A stretch of 64,000 nt of DNA from PALSA-350 sp963834445 (GCA_963834445.1 CAWIBU010000001.1:248001-312000), one strand, 5' to 3'. Positions 9,474-18,244 are shown, counted from the stretch's first letter. A program made the numbers and translations. The notes: generated by a model from the letters alone, not told the origin.

Positions 9474-10462
9474 GTATGCTTTCCCGGCGTGCTTTCTCTG
9501 CCCTGGCTTTGTCGGCGCTGGGGTCCCGGTGTTTAGCCCAGGCACGAGAGACCCGCGTAGTGCTGCTGCTCACCGGCGTGATTACCGATGGGGGCTGGAG
9601 CCAGCTCGCGTTCAACGGCCTGCGGGCGCTGGGCGCGGGGCGGGGATTCAAGACGGCGTTCGCGGAAAATATTGGGCTGGCGCAGATGCAGGAAGTGGTG
9701 CGCGGTTATGCCGACGATGGATACGATCTGATTCTCGGGCATGGCTTTGAATTCAGCAGCGCGCTGCTCGATATTGCCCCGGACTATCCGGCGCAAAAAT
9801 TCTTCGTCACGAGTTATTTGCCCCAGCCGAAGATTCCGGCAAACCTGCTGTATATCGATCTGGGCTATTTTGGCGCGGCTTATGGAGCGGGCGCATTGGC
9901 AGCCTTGATCTCGGAACGGAAGCAGGCAGTTGGGTTCGTCGGTGGGGAGGATGATCCCAACCAGCAGCGCATCGAGAAATGTTTTATTGCCGGAGCGCGT
10001 AATACCGTCAGCGGCATTCAGGGCCTGGGCATTATCACCGGCGATTACGACAATGCGGCCAAGGGCCGCGAAGCCGCCTCCACGCTGATTGGCAACGGGG
10101 CGGATGTGATCTGGCACGCGGCCGATGTGACCGGGCTGGGTGCGATTCAGGGCGCGGTGGCGGGCAACGTCAAGGTGATGGGTTGCTATTCTGACCAGAC
10201 CAATCTGGCGCCGCACAACATGGCGACCAGCTTTGAGATGAATCTGGGCGGCATGGTGCAAACGGTGGCCCATGCCGTGGCTAACCGCACGTTCGTAGGT
10301 GGGACTGAGTGGAAACCTACGGTGGACTGGATGTGGCTGCTCAAGGCAGGTGCGCAGGGCGACCACAATCCGCAATTGGTGACGGCGGCGCAGTGGGCCG
10401 CGTTTCAGAAGACGTGGAGTGATGTGTCTGCGGGCAGGGTTGATTTGTCACCGTGGCTATGA
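9470..10462 (+). CDS. BMP/PnrA-like ABC substrate-binding protein
   Basis: Periplasmic binding protein of the basic membrane protein (BMP/PnrA) family, whose characterised members bind purine nucleosides. 330 residues beginning MSMLSRRAFSALALSALGS, a Tat- or Sec-type signal peptide. Visible family features are the early VVLLLTGVITDGGWSQLAFNG segment and the hinge-region GADVIWHAADVTGLGA near residue 205. ATG 9470 overlaps the glpF stop by ATGA. The matching ATPase and permeases begin about 180 bp downstream, after a palindromic repeat. The ligand is inferred to be a nucleoside or nucleobase from family and from the nearby deaminase-like gene. Confidence 0.88.
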   Translation: MSMLSRRAFSALALSALGSRCLAQARETRVVLLLTGVITDGGWSQLAFNGLRALGAGRGFKTAFAENIGLAQMQEVVRGYADDGYDLILGHGFEFSSALLDIAPDYPAQKFFVTSYLPQPKIPANLLYIDLGYFGAAYGAGALAALISERKQAVGFVGGEDDPNQQRIEKCFIAGARNTVSGIQGLGIITGDYDNAAKGREAASTLIGNGADVIWHAADVTGLGAIQGAVAGNVKVMGCYSDQTNLAPHNMATSFEMNLGGMVQTVAHAVANRTFVGGTEWKPTVDWMWLLKAGAQGDHNPQLVTAAQWAAFQKTWSDVSAGRVDLSPWL

Positions 10463-10613
10463 AGGGTACGGCCTTTAGGCCGTACATAAATTTCCACAAG
10501 ACACCGGCTTGAGCCGCTGAGGAGTGTTGCGCTCCAGATATTCCGCGAAGCCTGCCTCCGCGGCTAAAGCCACTCATAGGTGAGGATAATGTGGGGCTAA
10601 AGCCCCGCCCCTT
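10463..10613. repeat. Palindromic intergenic repeat, family A copy 1
   Basis: A composite of short palindromes lying between the binding-protein and ATPase genes of one transporter. It opens with AAGGGTACGGCCTTTAGGCC, whose 8-bp perfect stem is 10466-10473 with 10478-10485. It continues through a CCGGCTTGAGCCGCTGAGG block and a mirrored CCGCGGCTAAAGCC block, and closes with GGGGCTAAAGCCCC (10593-10606) next to CCCCTTCA. The order of modules matches the better-preserved copy at 37835-37988. It would be transcribed as a structured RNA inside the operon. Confidence 0.7.
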
Positions 10614-10644
10614 CATGAGTCGAGAAAGTTTCGAGGAGCTACCT

Positions 10645-12153
10645 TTGCCGTCTTTTGCGATGAGAAAGATCGTTAAACGATTCCCTGGGGTCGTCGCGAA
10701 CGACGAGGTCGACTTCACCGTCGAGCCGGGCGAGATCCATGCGTTGCTGGGGGAGAATGGCGCCGGCAAGAGCACCCTGATGCAGATCCTCTACGGATTT
10801 CATTCCATGGATTCCGGATCGATCCTGGTCGATGACTTGCCAGTCACCATCTCCAGTCCCAGGGATGCCATCGCTCTTGGCATCGGTATGGTGCATCAGG
10901 AATTCATGCTGGTTCGCCGCTTCTCCGTAGTGGAGAACACAGTGCTCGGCCTGAAAGAAGATTCAGGTCCGCTGCTTGATCTGCGTAAGGCGGCCAAACG
11001 GCTGCGTGCGTTGAGCGACCAGCATCACCTCGCCATTGATCCCGAGGCGCAAGTGCAGAATCTGCCCATCGGCGTGCAACAGCGCGTGGAAATTCTCAAG
11101 CTGCTCTACCGCAACGCTACCCTGCTCATTCTCGATGAACCAACGGCCGTGCTCACCACGCATGAGAAGGACCAGCTCTTTACCGTGCTGCGTGGCCTGC
11201 GTGAGCAGGGGCGGTCGATCGTTATCGTCACCCACAAGCTGCAGGAAATTATGGAGCTGGCCGATCGCGTGACCGTGATGCGCGACGGCCGTGTGGTCGG
11301 CTCGGTTTCTATCCAACAGACTTCTGAGCAGGAGCTGGCCCGCCTCATGGTGGGCCGCGATGTGAACCTGCGCGCAGTGAGGGTTCCCATGCCGCCGGGC
11401 CGCGCCGTTCTGCGGGTGGAGGGCTTGCACGTACGAGACGACATCGGCCAGGAAAAAGTGCGCGGCGTGAGCCTCGCGGTGCATGCCGGAGAGATCGTCG
11501 GCATCGCCGGCGTCGACGGCAACGGCCAGTCGCAGCTCGCTGAGGCCATCCTGCATGTGCGCGCTGCGCATCAGGGCCAGGTGTTTCTCGAGGATCAGGA
11601 AGTAACCCGGCTCACGGTGCGAGAACATCGCGCCCTCGGGCTCGCCTATGTGCCCGCCGATCGCCGGCACGTGGGCTCGGTCACCCAGATGTCGATTGCC
11701 GATAATGCCATTCTCGGATCGCAGCGGCAGCGCACGCGGGGAATGTTTCTCGATAAACGAGGTATTCGCGCCTATGCGGAGAAATTGGTCGCCCGCTTTG
11801 GCGTGCGCGCATCGGGCATCGGCGCGATCGCAGGCAAGCTTTCCGGCGGCAACCTGCAGAAGCTGATCCTGGGGCGCGAGATTCTGCACGATGCAGCCGC
11901 GATGGTGGTGGAGCAGCCCACGCGCGGCCTCGATGTAGGCGCCATCGAAGCCGTCTGGGGCGAACTGCTCCAAGAGCGCGCGCGGGGCAAAGCGATTCTG
12001 CTGATCTCGGCCGAACTGGAAGAATTGATCAATCTCGCCGACCGCATCGCGGTGATGTTCGAAGGCCGCATCGTCGGCATTCTGCACGCGGCCAACCTTA
12101 CCCAGGACCTTATGCAGCAGGAGCTGGGGCTTATGATCTCCGGAGTGCAATGA
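10645..12153 (+). CDS. ABC transporter ATP-binding protein, two nucleotide-binding domains (BMP/nucleoside type)
   Basis: Energising subunit with two fused ABC domains, as in sugar and nucleoside importers. The first domain has Walker A GENGAGKST and Walker B LLILDEPT; the second has a degenerate Walker A (GVDGNGQSQ) and LSGGN signature, as is normal for this class. I propose a TTG start at 10645: GAGGAG lies 6 nt upstream and the product begins PSFAMRKIVKRFPGVVAND, which matches family N-termini. In-frame ATGs at 10591, 10615 and 10660 are alternatives; the first falls inside the repeat. The gene overlaps the next permease by ATGA. Confidence 0.93.
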   Translation: MPSFAMRKIVKRFPGVVANDEVDFTVEPGEIHALLGENGAGKSTLMQILYGFHSMDSGSILVDDLPVTISSPRDAIALGIGMVHQEFMLVRRFSVVENTVLGLKEDSGPLLDLRKAAKRLRALSDQHHLAIDPEAQVQNLPIGVQQRVEILKLLYRNATLLILDEPTAVLTTHEKDQLFTVLRGLREQGRSIVIVTHKLQEIMELADRVTVMRDGRVVGSVSIQQTSEQELARLMVGRDVNLRAVRVPMPPGRAVLRVEGLHVRDDIGQEKVRGVSLAVHAGEIVGIAGVDGNGQSQLAEAILHVRAAHQGQVFLEDQEVTRLTVREHRALGLAYVPADRRHVGSVTQMSIADNAILGSQRQRTRGMFLDKRGIRAYAEKLVARFGVRASGIGAIAGKLSGGNLQKLILGREILHDAAAMVVEQPTRGLDVGAIEAVWGELLQERARGKAILLISAELEELINLADRIAVMFEGRIVGILHAANLTQDLMQQELGLMISGVQ

Positions 12154-13199
12154 AGCTGATCGAACGCCGTATCACTCCGTCGGACTCACCGCTTGCTGTC
12201 ACCACTGCCATGATCCTCGCCGTGTTGGCGGCGATGCTGGTGACTTCCCTGCTCTTTGCCGTCTACGGAGCCAACCCCTTCCAGGCCTACGTCGCGCTCT
12301 TTCATGAGCCCTTCGCAACCTGGCGCGGCTTTGGCTATACCCTGGTGCGCACTGCGCCGCTGACGCTGATTGCCCTGGGCACGATCGTTAGTTGGCGATC
12401 GGGCTTTGGCTACCTGGGCTTCGAAGGATGCTTTGTAATTGGGGCTACCGCCTCTACCTGGCTTGCCTTATCGACCACGCTCCCGTTTTACGCGTTCCTG
12501 CCCCTGGTGATCTTGTTGAGCTTCGCTGCAGGGGCGGTGTGGGCGGGTTTGGTCGCCTTGATGCGCGCCCGCTTCGGCGGCAACGAAGTACTGATCTCGC
12601 TGATGACCAATTACGTTGCGATTCTGATCGTGCAATATCTGGTGTCGGGGCCGATGCGCGCGCCCGGGGGCGTGCCGGAGACGGCATTGTTGCCGCGCGC
12701 GACCTGGCTGCCGTTTATCCTGCACGGCACGCGCGCGCATGCCGGCATCCTGCTGGCCATGGTGGCCGCCTTGCTGGTGTGGATGCTGTTGCAGAAGACC
12801 GCCCTGGGTTATGAGCTGATCGTGAGCGGGCTGAGCCCGGCGGCGGCGCGCTTTGGCGGCATCAACGTGGGCGCCCGCCTGGTGATGGCTGCTTTCTGCA
12901 CAGGCGGTCTCGGCGCGCTGGCGGGTACGGTCGAAGTACTGGGCGAGCAACATCGCCTGATGGATGGCATCAGCGGGGGTGTGGGCTTTACCGGCATCAT
13001 TGTCGCGCTGCTGGCCAGGCTCAACCCGCTGGCCGTGATTCCCGCGGCGGTGTTGTACGGCGGCATGACCGTGGGCGCCAACGCCATGCAGCGCCGCGCC
13101 GGTATTCCTTCGTCGATCACGTTCATTCTGCAAAGTCTGATCGTGTTGATGGTGCTGGCCAGTGATCTCTTCCGCCGCTACCGGGTGAAGCTCACATGA
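12150..13199 (+). CDS. ABC transporter permease 1 (BMP/nucleoside type)
   Basis: Integral membrane subunit of the branched-chain amino acid/ribose-type permease family (BPD_transp_2), 349 residues with about eight to nine hydrophobic segments. It begins with a cytoplasmic MKLIERRITPSDS segment and then a long first helix. The central GGNEVLISLMTNYVAI and the later VAFxG-like SGGVGFTGIIVALLARLNP block are typical of nucleoside permeases (YufP type). ATG 12150 overlaps the ATPase stop and its own stop overlaps the second permease, so the three are translationally coupled. Confidence 0.9.
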   Translation: MKLIERRITPSDSPLAVTTAMILAVLAAMLVTSLLFAVYGANPFQAYVALFHEPFATWRGFGYTLVRTAPLTLIALGTIVSWRSGFGYLGFEGCFVIGATASTWLALSTTLPFYAFLPLVILLSFAAGAVWAGLVALMRARFGGNEVLISLMTNYVAILIVQYLVSGPMRAPGGVPETALLPRATWLPFILHGTRAHAGILLAMVAALLVWMLLQKTALGYELIVSGLSPAAARFGGINVGARLVMAAFCTGGLGALAGTVEVLGEQHRLMDGISGGVGFTGIIVALLARLNPLAVIPAAVLYGGMTVGANAMQRRAGIPSSITFILQSLIVLMVLASDLFRRYRVKLT

Positions 13200-14140
13200 A
13201 CCTGCATCGGTTACTGACGTCTGCGTTTATGGTCACCTGGCTGGCGGCGAGCCTTCGCCTCGCCGGCCCTGTCCTGCTGGCTGCCCTGGGAGAGACGTTT
13301 GCTGAGTGCTCCGGGGTATTGAACGTTGGCATTGAAGGCACGATTCTGCTGGGGGCGCTGGCCAGTTTTCTTACCGATAACGTAACCGGCATGGTTTGGC
13401 TCAGCCTGCTGGTGGCGATGCTGACCGGGATCGCGTTCAATCTGCTGCTGGCGTGGATGTATGTCACGGTGCGCGCCAGCCAGGTGGTGGTCGGCCTGGT
13501 GTTTAACGTGCTGGCGGTGGGCATTGCAGCGACGGTTTATCGCCTGGCGCTGGGTGAATCGGTAAGCCCGCAAAGTGTGGCCATGTTTCCCACGGTCCAC
13601 GTGCCATGGTTGAGCCAGCTTCCTTTGCTGGGCCCGGTGTTGTTTAGCCAGACGATCTTGTTTTACCTGACGCTGGGTTTGGTTTTGCTGGCGCACGTGG
13701 TCTTGTTTCACACGCGCTTTGGCCTGGCGCTGCGGGCGGCCGGAGAGAACCCCAGCGCCGCGGATGCAGCCGGCATCCCGGTGACGCGCATGCGCTACCT
13801 GGGGGTGCTGATCGGCGGCGCTACGGCGGGCATGGCCGGCGCTTACCTGGTGGTGGCGCAGATTGGTTTGTTCCGCGAAACCATTGTTTCCGGGCAGGGG
13901 TTTATTGCGTTGGGCATCGTGATCTTCGGGCGCTGGAATCCATGGAAAGCGGCCTTGGCGGCGTTAGTGTTTGGCGCCTGCGATGCTTTGCAGCTCTCGC
14001 TGCAATTAGTAGGGTCAAATATTCCGCCGCAGTTGCTGGAATCGCTGCCGTATGTGGTTACGATTCTGGCGATCTCGGGCTTGTTCGGTGGAAAAGCGAT
14101 TCAGCCGGCAGCGCTGATGGTCCCCTACGCCAAGGACTGA
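13196..14140 (+). CDS. ABC transporter permease 2 (BMP/nucleoside type)
   Basis: Second permease of the importer (YufQ type), 314 residues, about eight to nine membrane segments. The N-terminal ALGETFAECSGVLNVGIEG is the hallmark of this subfamily, and GENPSAADAAGIPV lies in the cytoplasmic coupling loop near residue 182. It overlaps permease 1 by 4 nt and ends the operon. The convergent amidohydrolase gene stops 237 bp further on, with a long inverted repeat between them. Confidence 0.92.
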   Translation: MNLHRLLTSAFMVTWLAASLRLAGPVLLAALGETFAECSGVLNVGIEGTILLGALASFLTDNVTGMVWLSLLVAMLTGIAFNLLLAWMYVTVRASQVVVGLVFNVLAVGIAATVYRLALGESVSPQSVAMFPTVHVPWLSQLPLLGPVLFSQTILFYLTLGLVLLAHVVLFHTRFGLALRAAGENPSAADAAGIPVTRMRYLGVLIGGATAGMAGAYLVVAQIGLFRETIVSGQGFIALGIVIFGRWNPWKAALAALVFGACDALQLSLQLVGSNIPPQLLESLPYVVTILAISGLFGGKAIQPAALMVPYAKD

Positions 14141-14194
14141 TTTGCGTGGGTGTCAAGGCCACCAGTCAACGGTGGCTCTGCGATGCAGAGAGAA

Positions 14195-14318
14195 ACAGCA
14201 GGTCCCTCCACTACGCTACGCTCCGGTCGGGATGACAAATTTTTCGGACTACCTACTTATGACCCCAAGAAAATTTGTCATCCCGACCGGAGCGTAGCGT
14301 AGTGGAGGGACCTGCTGT
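14195..14318. repeat. 49-bp perfect inverted repeat between convergent genes
   Basis: Arms 14195-14243 and 14270-14318 are perfectly complementary over 49 bp with a 26-nt loop; imperfect pairing extends outward into AGAGAGA/TCTCTCT tracts. The inner ends are T-rich/A-rich. It lies between the ends of two convergent genes, so it could act as a bidirectional terminator, but the length and perfection exceed an ordinary terminator and suggest a miniature inverted-repeat element. Confidence 0.85.
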
Positions 14319-14377
14319 GCGCCTCTCTCTGTAGTAAAGCGCCCTACAGCCCAAGAGCCTGGAACACGTGCAGTTAG

Positions 14378-15763
14378 TTATCGCCCTGGCCAGGGCCTTC
14401 GCTTGAAGGCGTCGGTTCCGGCGCGCTGGGTTAAGGCATCGGCGCTCACCTGGGCCTGCTTTCTCACGGCGCCCTCGTCCACAGTCGTCACCACGCCGTC
14501 GCGCATCACCAGGCGGCCGTCGATCATGACGGTGGTTACTTCATGCCCCAGGGCTGAGTACACGATCGCCGAAACAGGGTGATGGATCGGCGTCATGAAG
14601 GCGTTGTTGTAGTCCAACACCACAATGTCTGCCTTCTTGCCCACCTCGATGGAGCCGATCTCCGCTTCGAGTCCAACGGCACGAGCGCCATCGATGGTCG
14701 CCATCTCCAACACCTTCTCCGCCGTCATAATGGTGGCGTCCTGATGCACGCCTTTCTGTTGCAGCGCGGCAAACTTCATCGCCTGAAAGAGACTGTGATT
14801 GTTGCTGCTGGCCGGCCCATCCGAAGCCAGACCCACCGTGACCCCAGCCGCCAGCATCTCGGGAATCGGCGCGCAGCCAGAAGCGAGGTACATATTGCTG
14901 CAGGGATTATGCGAGACCTTGGTACCGTGGCGATGCAGCGTGCGGATGTCGTCGGTTTTGCAGTGCACGCAATGCACCGCGATCACATCAGGCCCGAGAA
15001 AACCGATCTCGCTGAGGAACTGGGTGTCATTCATGCCATAACGCGCCGCGGAGGTTTCCAATTCAAAATCCGTCTCCGCGATATGGGTGGTGATGAGCAC
15101 ATGCTCCTCATTGGCCAGCTTGCGGGTCAGCCGGTAGCCCTCTTCGTCCACCGCCCAGATCATGTTGGGCGACAAACCCACCTGCACCCGGCCGCCCGGC
15201 TTGTTGTACCGCCTAATTTGTTCTTTGGCGTCGGCCAACGCGACCACCGGCCGCTCGATCAGCGCTACGGGAATGTCATATTGCTCGCCGGTTGAAATAA
15301 ACCCGCGGCAAACAAACCCGCGCATGCCGGTCGCCGCAAACGCGTTGACCACCGACGTGATCATGCCCGGCTGGGGGTGAACATACATAAAATCGACCAC
15401 CGTCGTCACGCCTGAGCGAATCGACTCGACACAGCCATGCAGTGCGGCCGCATGCGCGTCCGCAGCGGTGAGGTGCACGGCGCTCGGCCCGGTCATGCAG
15501 GTGAACCACTTCTTCAGCACCATGTCATCGCCCAGCCCCTTGAGCAGCGTCTGGAAAAGATGGGTGTGGGTATTCACCATCCCGGGCATCACGATGCGCC
15601 CGGTACAGTCGATCACTTCAGCGCCGGGATATTGCTGCTGCAGTTGCTGACGCGTGCCGATAGCGGCAATGCGCTCGTTTTGCACGCAAACACTGGCGCG
15701 CTCCAGAATCTCACGGCGGTCGTTCATGGTGATCAACCAGCCATCGGCAAAGATGAAACTCAT
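14378..15763 (-). CDS. Amidohydrolase, nucleobase/MTA-type deaminase-like
   Basis: Cytoplasmic metal-dependent hydrolase of the TrzN/SsnA/8-oxoguanine-deaminase branch of the amidohydrolase superfamily, 461 residues. Metal and catalytic residues are visible: HTH at 66-68, THIAE with His227 and Glu230, VHCVH with His264 and His267, HNP at 285-287, and ASDG with Asp315. The start ATG 15763 has GGAGG 9 nt upstream; an upstream frame extension has no ribosome site. It converges on the BMP-type nucleoside importer, so a purine or related heterocycle deaminase is the favoured inference. Substrate is not proven; methylthioadenosine/SAH deaminase or s-triazine-type chemistry remain possible. Confidence 0.85.
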   Translation of the reverse strand: MSFIFADGWLITMNDRREILERASVCVQNERIAAIGTRQQLQQQYPGAEVIDCTGRIVMPGMVNTHTHLFQTLLKGLGDDMVLKKWFTCMTGPSAVHLTAADAHAAALHGCVESIRSGVTTVVDFMYVHPQPGMITSVVNAFAATGMRGFVCRGFISTGEQYDIPVALIERPVVALADAKEQIRRYNKPGGRVQVGLSPNMIWAVDEEGYRLTRKLANEEHVLITTHIAETDFELETSAARYGMNDTQFLSEIGFLGPDVIAVHCVHCKTDDIRTLHRHGTKVSHNPCSNMYLASGCAPIPEMLAAGVTVGLASDGPASSNNHSLFQAMKFAALQQKGVHQDATIMTAEKVLEMATIDGARAVGLEAEIGSIEVGKKADIVVLDYNNAFMTPIHHPVSAIVYSALGHEVTTVMIDGRLVMRDGVVTTVDEGAVRKQAQVSADALTQRAGTDAFKRRPWPGR

Positions 15764-15810
15764 GCGGTAAAACCTCCGGGGATGCCTTGTTTTATCATCA
15801 AGGTAGACCA

Positions 15811-16167
15811 ATGCCCACACCCTCTCAACCCTCGGCCGCCGAAGAGCTCTATTACCAGGGGCTAGATCGCCTGGCAGCCGGCGATGCCGCAGGCGCCGCG
15901 CAAAACCTTCGCCGCTGCCTGGAAGTGAGTCCGGGCATGCTCGATGCCATGCACGGGCTGATCCGCGCGCTGCAGGAGCAGGGTGAACTCGATGCCGCCA
16001 TAACCGTGGCCCAGCGGCTTATTGAGCTCGACCCGGAAGAGGTGCTGGCGCATACCAGCTTGTCTATCCTGTATCAGCACAAGGGCATGATTGCCGAGGC
16101 CGAAGCCGAAGCCCTGAAGGCCAAACTGCTGAGCTGGAAACAGTACCTGAAGCCAGCAAAGCCGTGA
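15811..16167 (+). CDS. Small tetratricopeptide-repeat protein
   Basis: 118-residue helical protein with three TPR-like units covering nearly all of it: about residues 10-43 (EELYYQGLDRLAAGDAAGAA), 44-77 and 78-108. No signal peptide, so a cytoplasmic scaffold is likely; partner unknown. The start ATG 15811 has AAGG about 7 nt upstream. It is divergent from the amidohydrolase across 47 bp, and its stop overlaps the start of the following DNA glycosylase gene by 4 nt. Confidence 0.8.
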   Translation: MPTPSQPSAAEELYYQGLDRLAAGDAAGAAQNLRRCLEVSPGMLDAMHGLIRALQEQGELDAAITVAQRLIELDPEEVLAHTSLSILYQHKGMIAEAEAEALKAKLLSWKQYLKPAKP

Positions 16168-16829
16168 ACACGCCTGCCCGCATTCTGCGCAATTTTCACG
16201 ACCAGCTCGCCGCTGCCTACGGCCCGCAGCAATGGTGGCCGGCGCAGACGCCGCTCGAGGTAATCGTCGGGGCTTACCTCACGCAGAACACGTCGTGGCG
16301 AGGCGTGGAGCATTCCATCGCCAACCTGATCGAGTGTGGCGTCCTGACCGTGAACGGTCTGCGCGCCATTTCCGAGGAAGAACTGCGGGGGCTGATTCGC
16401 CCTTCGGGATACATGGTGCGTAAGGCGGCTGCTATCAAGGCCTTTGTCACCTTTCTCGATCGCGAGCACGGCAGTTCCCTGGCCCGTCTGGCGGGGCAAC
16501 CGACCGCTGTGGTGCGAGCCCAGTTGCTGGCGCTTCCGGGCGTGGGTGATGAAACGGCTGACGCCATCCTGCTCTATGCGCTGCTCCATCCCATTCCCGT
16601 GGTGGATGAGTATTTGCGCCGCATCGCGGCCCGCCACGACCTCGCGGGCCGGGACCGCAAATATGGCGATGTGCAGCAACTAGTCGATGCCGCTTTCTCG
16701 AACGACCCGCCGGAATTTCACCAGCAGCTCTATAACGAGTTTCATGCGCTGGTGGTCAATGTGGGCAAGAATCACTGCGGCCCGCAACCACGGTGTGAGG
16801 GCTGCCCGTTAGCGGTCTTTCACGGATGA
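16164..16829 (+). CDS. Endonuclease III-like HhH-GPD DNA glycosylase with altered catalytic and Fe-S residues
   Basis: Base-excision repair glycosylase fold, 221 residues. The helix-hairpin-helix is LPGVGDETADAIL at 124-136 and the conserved catalytic Asp is D148 in VVDEYLRR. At the position of the EndoIII catalytic lysine (GVGRKTAN in E. coli) there is Glu130, so it should act as a monofunctional glycosylase, like MagIII-type 3-methyladenine or Mig-type enzymes, rather than a lyase. The C-terminal cluster has C205-x5-C211-x2-C214-x5-H220: the fourth ligand is His instead of Cys. The gene overlaps the TPR gene upstream and rdgB downstream by 4 nt each, linking it to nucleotide-pool cleaning. 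Confidence 0.88.
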   Translation: MNTPARILRNFHDQLAAAYGPQQWWPAQTPLEVIVGAYLTQNTSWRGVEHSIANLIECGVLTVNGLRAISEEELRGLIRPSGYMVRKAAAIKAFVTFLDREHGSSLARLAGQPTAVVRAQLLALPGVGDETADAILLYALLHPIPVVDEYLRRIAARHDLAGRDRKYGDVQQLVDAAFSNDPPEFHQQLYNEFHALVVNVGKNHCGPQPRCEGCPLAVFHG

Positions 16830-17437
16830 GCCGCACCCTGTACGTCGCCACCACCAACCCGGGAAAGCTGCGTGACTTTAACCTCGCGGCTTCTGCCCAC
16901 GACATGGTGATTCTCTCGCTACCTGGTCTTGGGGCCATTGAGCCGCCTGCGGAGGACGCCCCCACCTTTGCCGGCAATGCCGAGGATAAAGCGATCTACT
17001 ACAGCCGGTTTCTTGCGGGAGAGATTGTTCTGGCAGATGATTCGGGCCTCGAGGTTGACTCTTTGGGGGGCGCACCGGGGGTTCGCTCCGCGCGCTACGC
17101 CGCCGATGCCGGTTTCCACCCTATGGCCACGACCGACACCAACAACAACCTTTTTTTGCTACAGCAGCTGAATGAGGTTAGCGAACGCCAGGCCCGGTAC
17201 CGCTGCGCACTCTCCGCTGCTCAGGATGGCAGGGTCTTGTTGACTGCGGAGGGCACGGCGGAAGGCTCCATTCTTACAGCCCCGCGAGGCAGCGGCGGTT
17301 TCGGCTACGATCCTCTGTTTTATGTACCGGCCTTGGCGCGCACGATGGCCGAAATCGACGACCAAACCAGATGGACGCTGAGCCACCGGGGACGGGCCTT
17401 TCGCGCACTTCTGGATAGCTTTTCTGCGATCGGATGA
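16826..17437 (+). CDS. rdgB: XTP/dITP pyrophosphatase (HAM1/RdgB)
   Basis: Hydrolyses non-canonical purine nucleotides (XTP, dITP, ITP) to monophosphates so they are not built into DNA. 203 residues. Family signatures: TTNPGKLRDF at the N-terminus, the ADDSGLEVDSLGGAPGVRSA substrate loop at about 72-91, and GGFGYDPLFYVP near 153. The start overlaps the glycosylase stop by 4 nt, so the pair forms a small genome-maintenance operon. Confidence 0.95.
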   Translation: MSRTLYVATTNPGKLRDFNLAASAHDMVILSLPGLGAIEPPAEDAPTFAGNAEDKAIYYSRFLAGEIVLADDSGLEVDSLGGAPGVRSARYAADAGFHPMATTDTNNNLFLLQQLNEVSERQARYRCALSAAQDGRVLLTAEGTAEGSILTAPRGSGGFGYDPLFYVPALARTMAEIDDQTRWTLSHRGRAFRALLDSFSAIG

Positions 17438-17494
17438 TTGCATGAAACTCGCCTCGCCCTCTGTTGGCAATATCGCCATGGCGTTTGTGGAACC

Positions 17495-17523
17495 TTGACG
17501 GTCGTTCTGCGGGCACCAATAAT
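17495..17523 (+). promoter_or_regulatory. Predicted sigma-70 promoter of sdhCAB
   Basis: TTGACG (17495-17500), a 17-bp spacer and AATAAT (17518-17523), each 5 of 6 to consensus. The expected start near 17530 gives a 25-nt leader before sdhC at 17555, containing GAGG at 17537 and AGAGA closer to the ATG. Confidence 0.55.
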
Positions 17524-17554
17524 AGAGAGTTGACTTGAGGACCAAAGAGACGAA

Positions 17555-18244
17555 ATGAGCACAACCCTAGCCGCGCCGCGAGACAATCGGGCACCCAGCT
17601 TCTGGGCCTCCACCATTGGCAAAAAGATCGTGATGGCGGTGACCGGGATCATGATGTTCGGCTTCATCATCGCCCACCTGGCGGGCAATCTGCAGGTCTA
17701 TGAAGGCCCGGCAAAGCTGAACGCCTATGGCGCGTTTCTGCACAGCATCGGCGAGCTGTTGTGGCCGCTGCGCATCGTGCTCATCATCGCCATCACCCTG
17801 CACATTGTTGCCACGGTACAACTGGCGCTGCGCAAAAAGCGCGCCCGCCCGATCGGCTATTCGCGCAAAGAAGCCATCGCCTCCTCGTACGCTTCGCGCA
17901 CCATGTACTGGTCTGGCCCCATCGTTCTGGCCTTCATCATCTTTCACCTGCTGCAGCTCACTGCCGGCTATATCCAGCCGGGCGCGGCCTACATCCCGGG
18001 CGACGTATACCACAATGTGGTATCGGGCTTTCAGGTCTGGTGGGTTTCGGTTTCTTACATCATTGCCATCAGCCTTCTCGGCCTGCACCTGCGTCACGGC
18101 CTGTGGAGCATGTTTCAATCGCTCGGCATCCATCAGCCACAGCACACAGCGCTTCTGCAAAAAACGGCGATGGTCATCGCGGTGCTGATCGTGCTCGGTT
18201 ACATATCCATTCCGATCAGCGTTCTCCTGGGACTGGTGAAATAG
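17555..18244 (+). CDS. sdhC: Succinate dehydrogenase cytochrome b subunit
   Basis: Single-polypeptide membrane anchor of the type found in Bacteroidota, epsilon-proteobacteria and Acidobacteriota complex II, 229 residues with five hydrophobic segments and conserved histidines for two b-type hemes (for example in GFIIAHLAGNLQ near residue 45 and LAFIIFHLLQLT near 130). It carries electrons from the SdhB iron-sulfur clusters to menaquinone or ubiquinone. It is followed directly by sdhA, whose ATG begins at the next base after the TAG. Confidence 0.92.
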   Translation: MSTTLAAPRDNRAPSFWASTIGKKIVMAVTGIMMFGFIIAHLAGNLQVYEGPAKLNAYGAFLHSIGELLWPLRIVLIIAITLHIVATVQLALRKKRARPIGYSRKEAIASSYASRTMYWSGPIVLAFIIFHLLQLTAGYIQPGAAYIPGDVYHNVVSGFQVWWVSVSYIIAISLLGLHLRHGLWSMFQSLGIHQPQHTALLQKTAMVIAVLIVLGYISIPISVLLGLVK

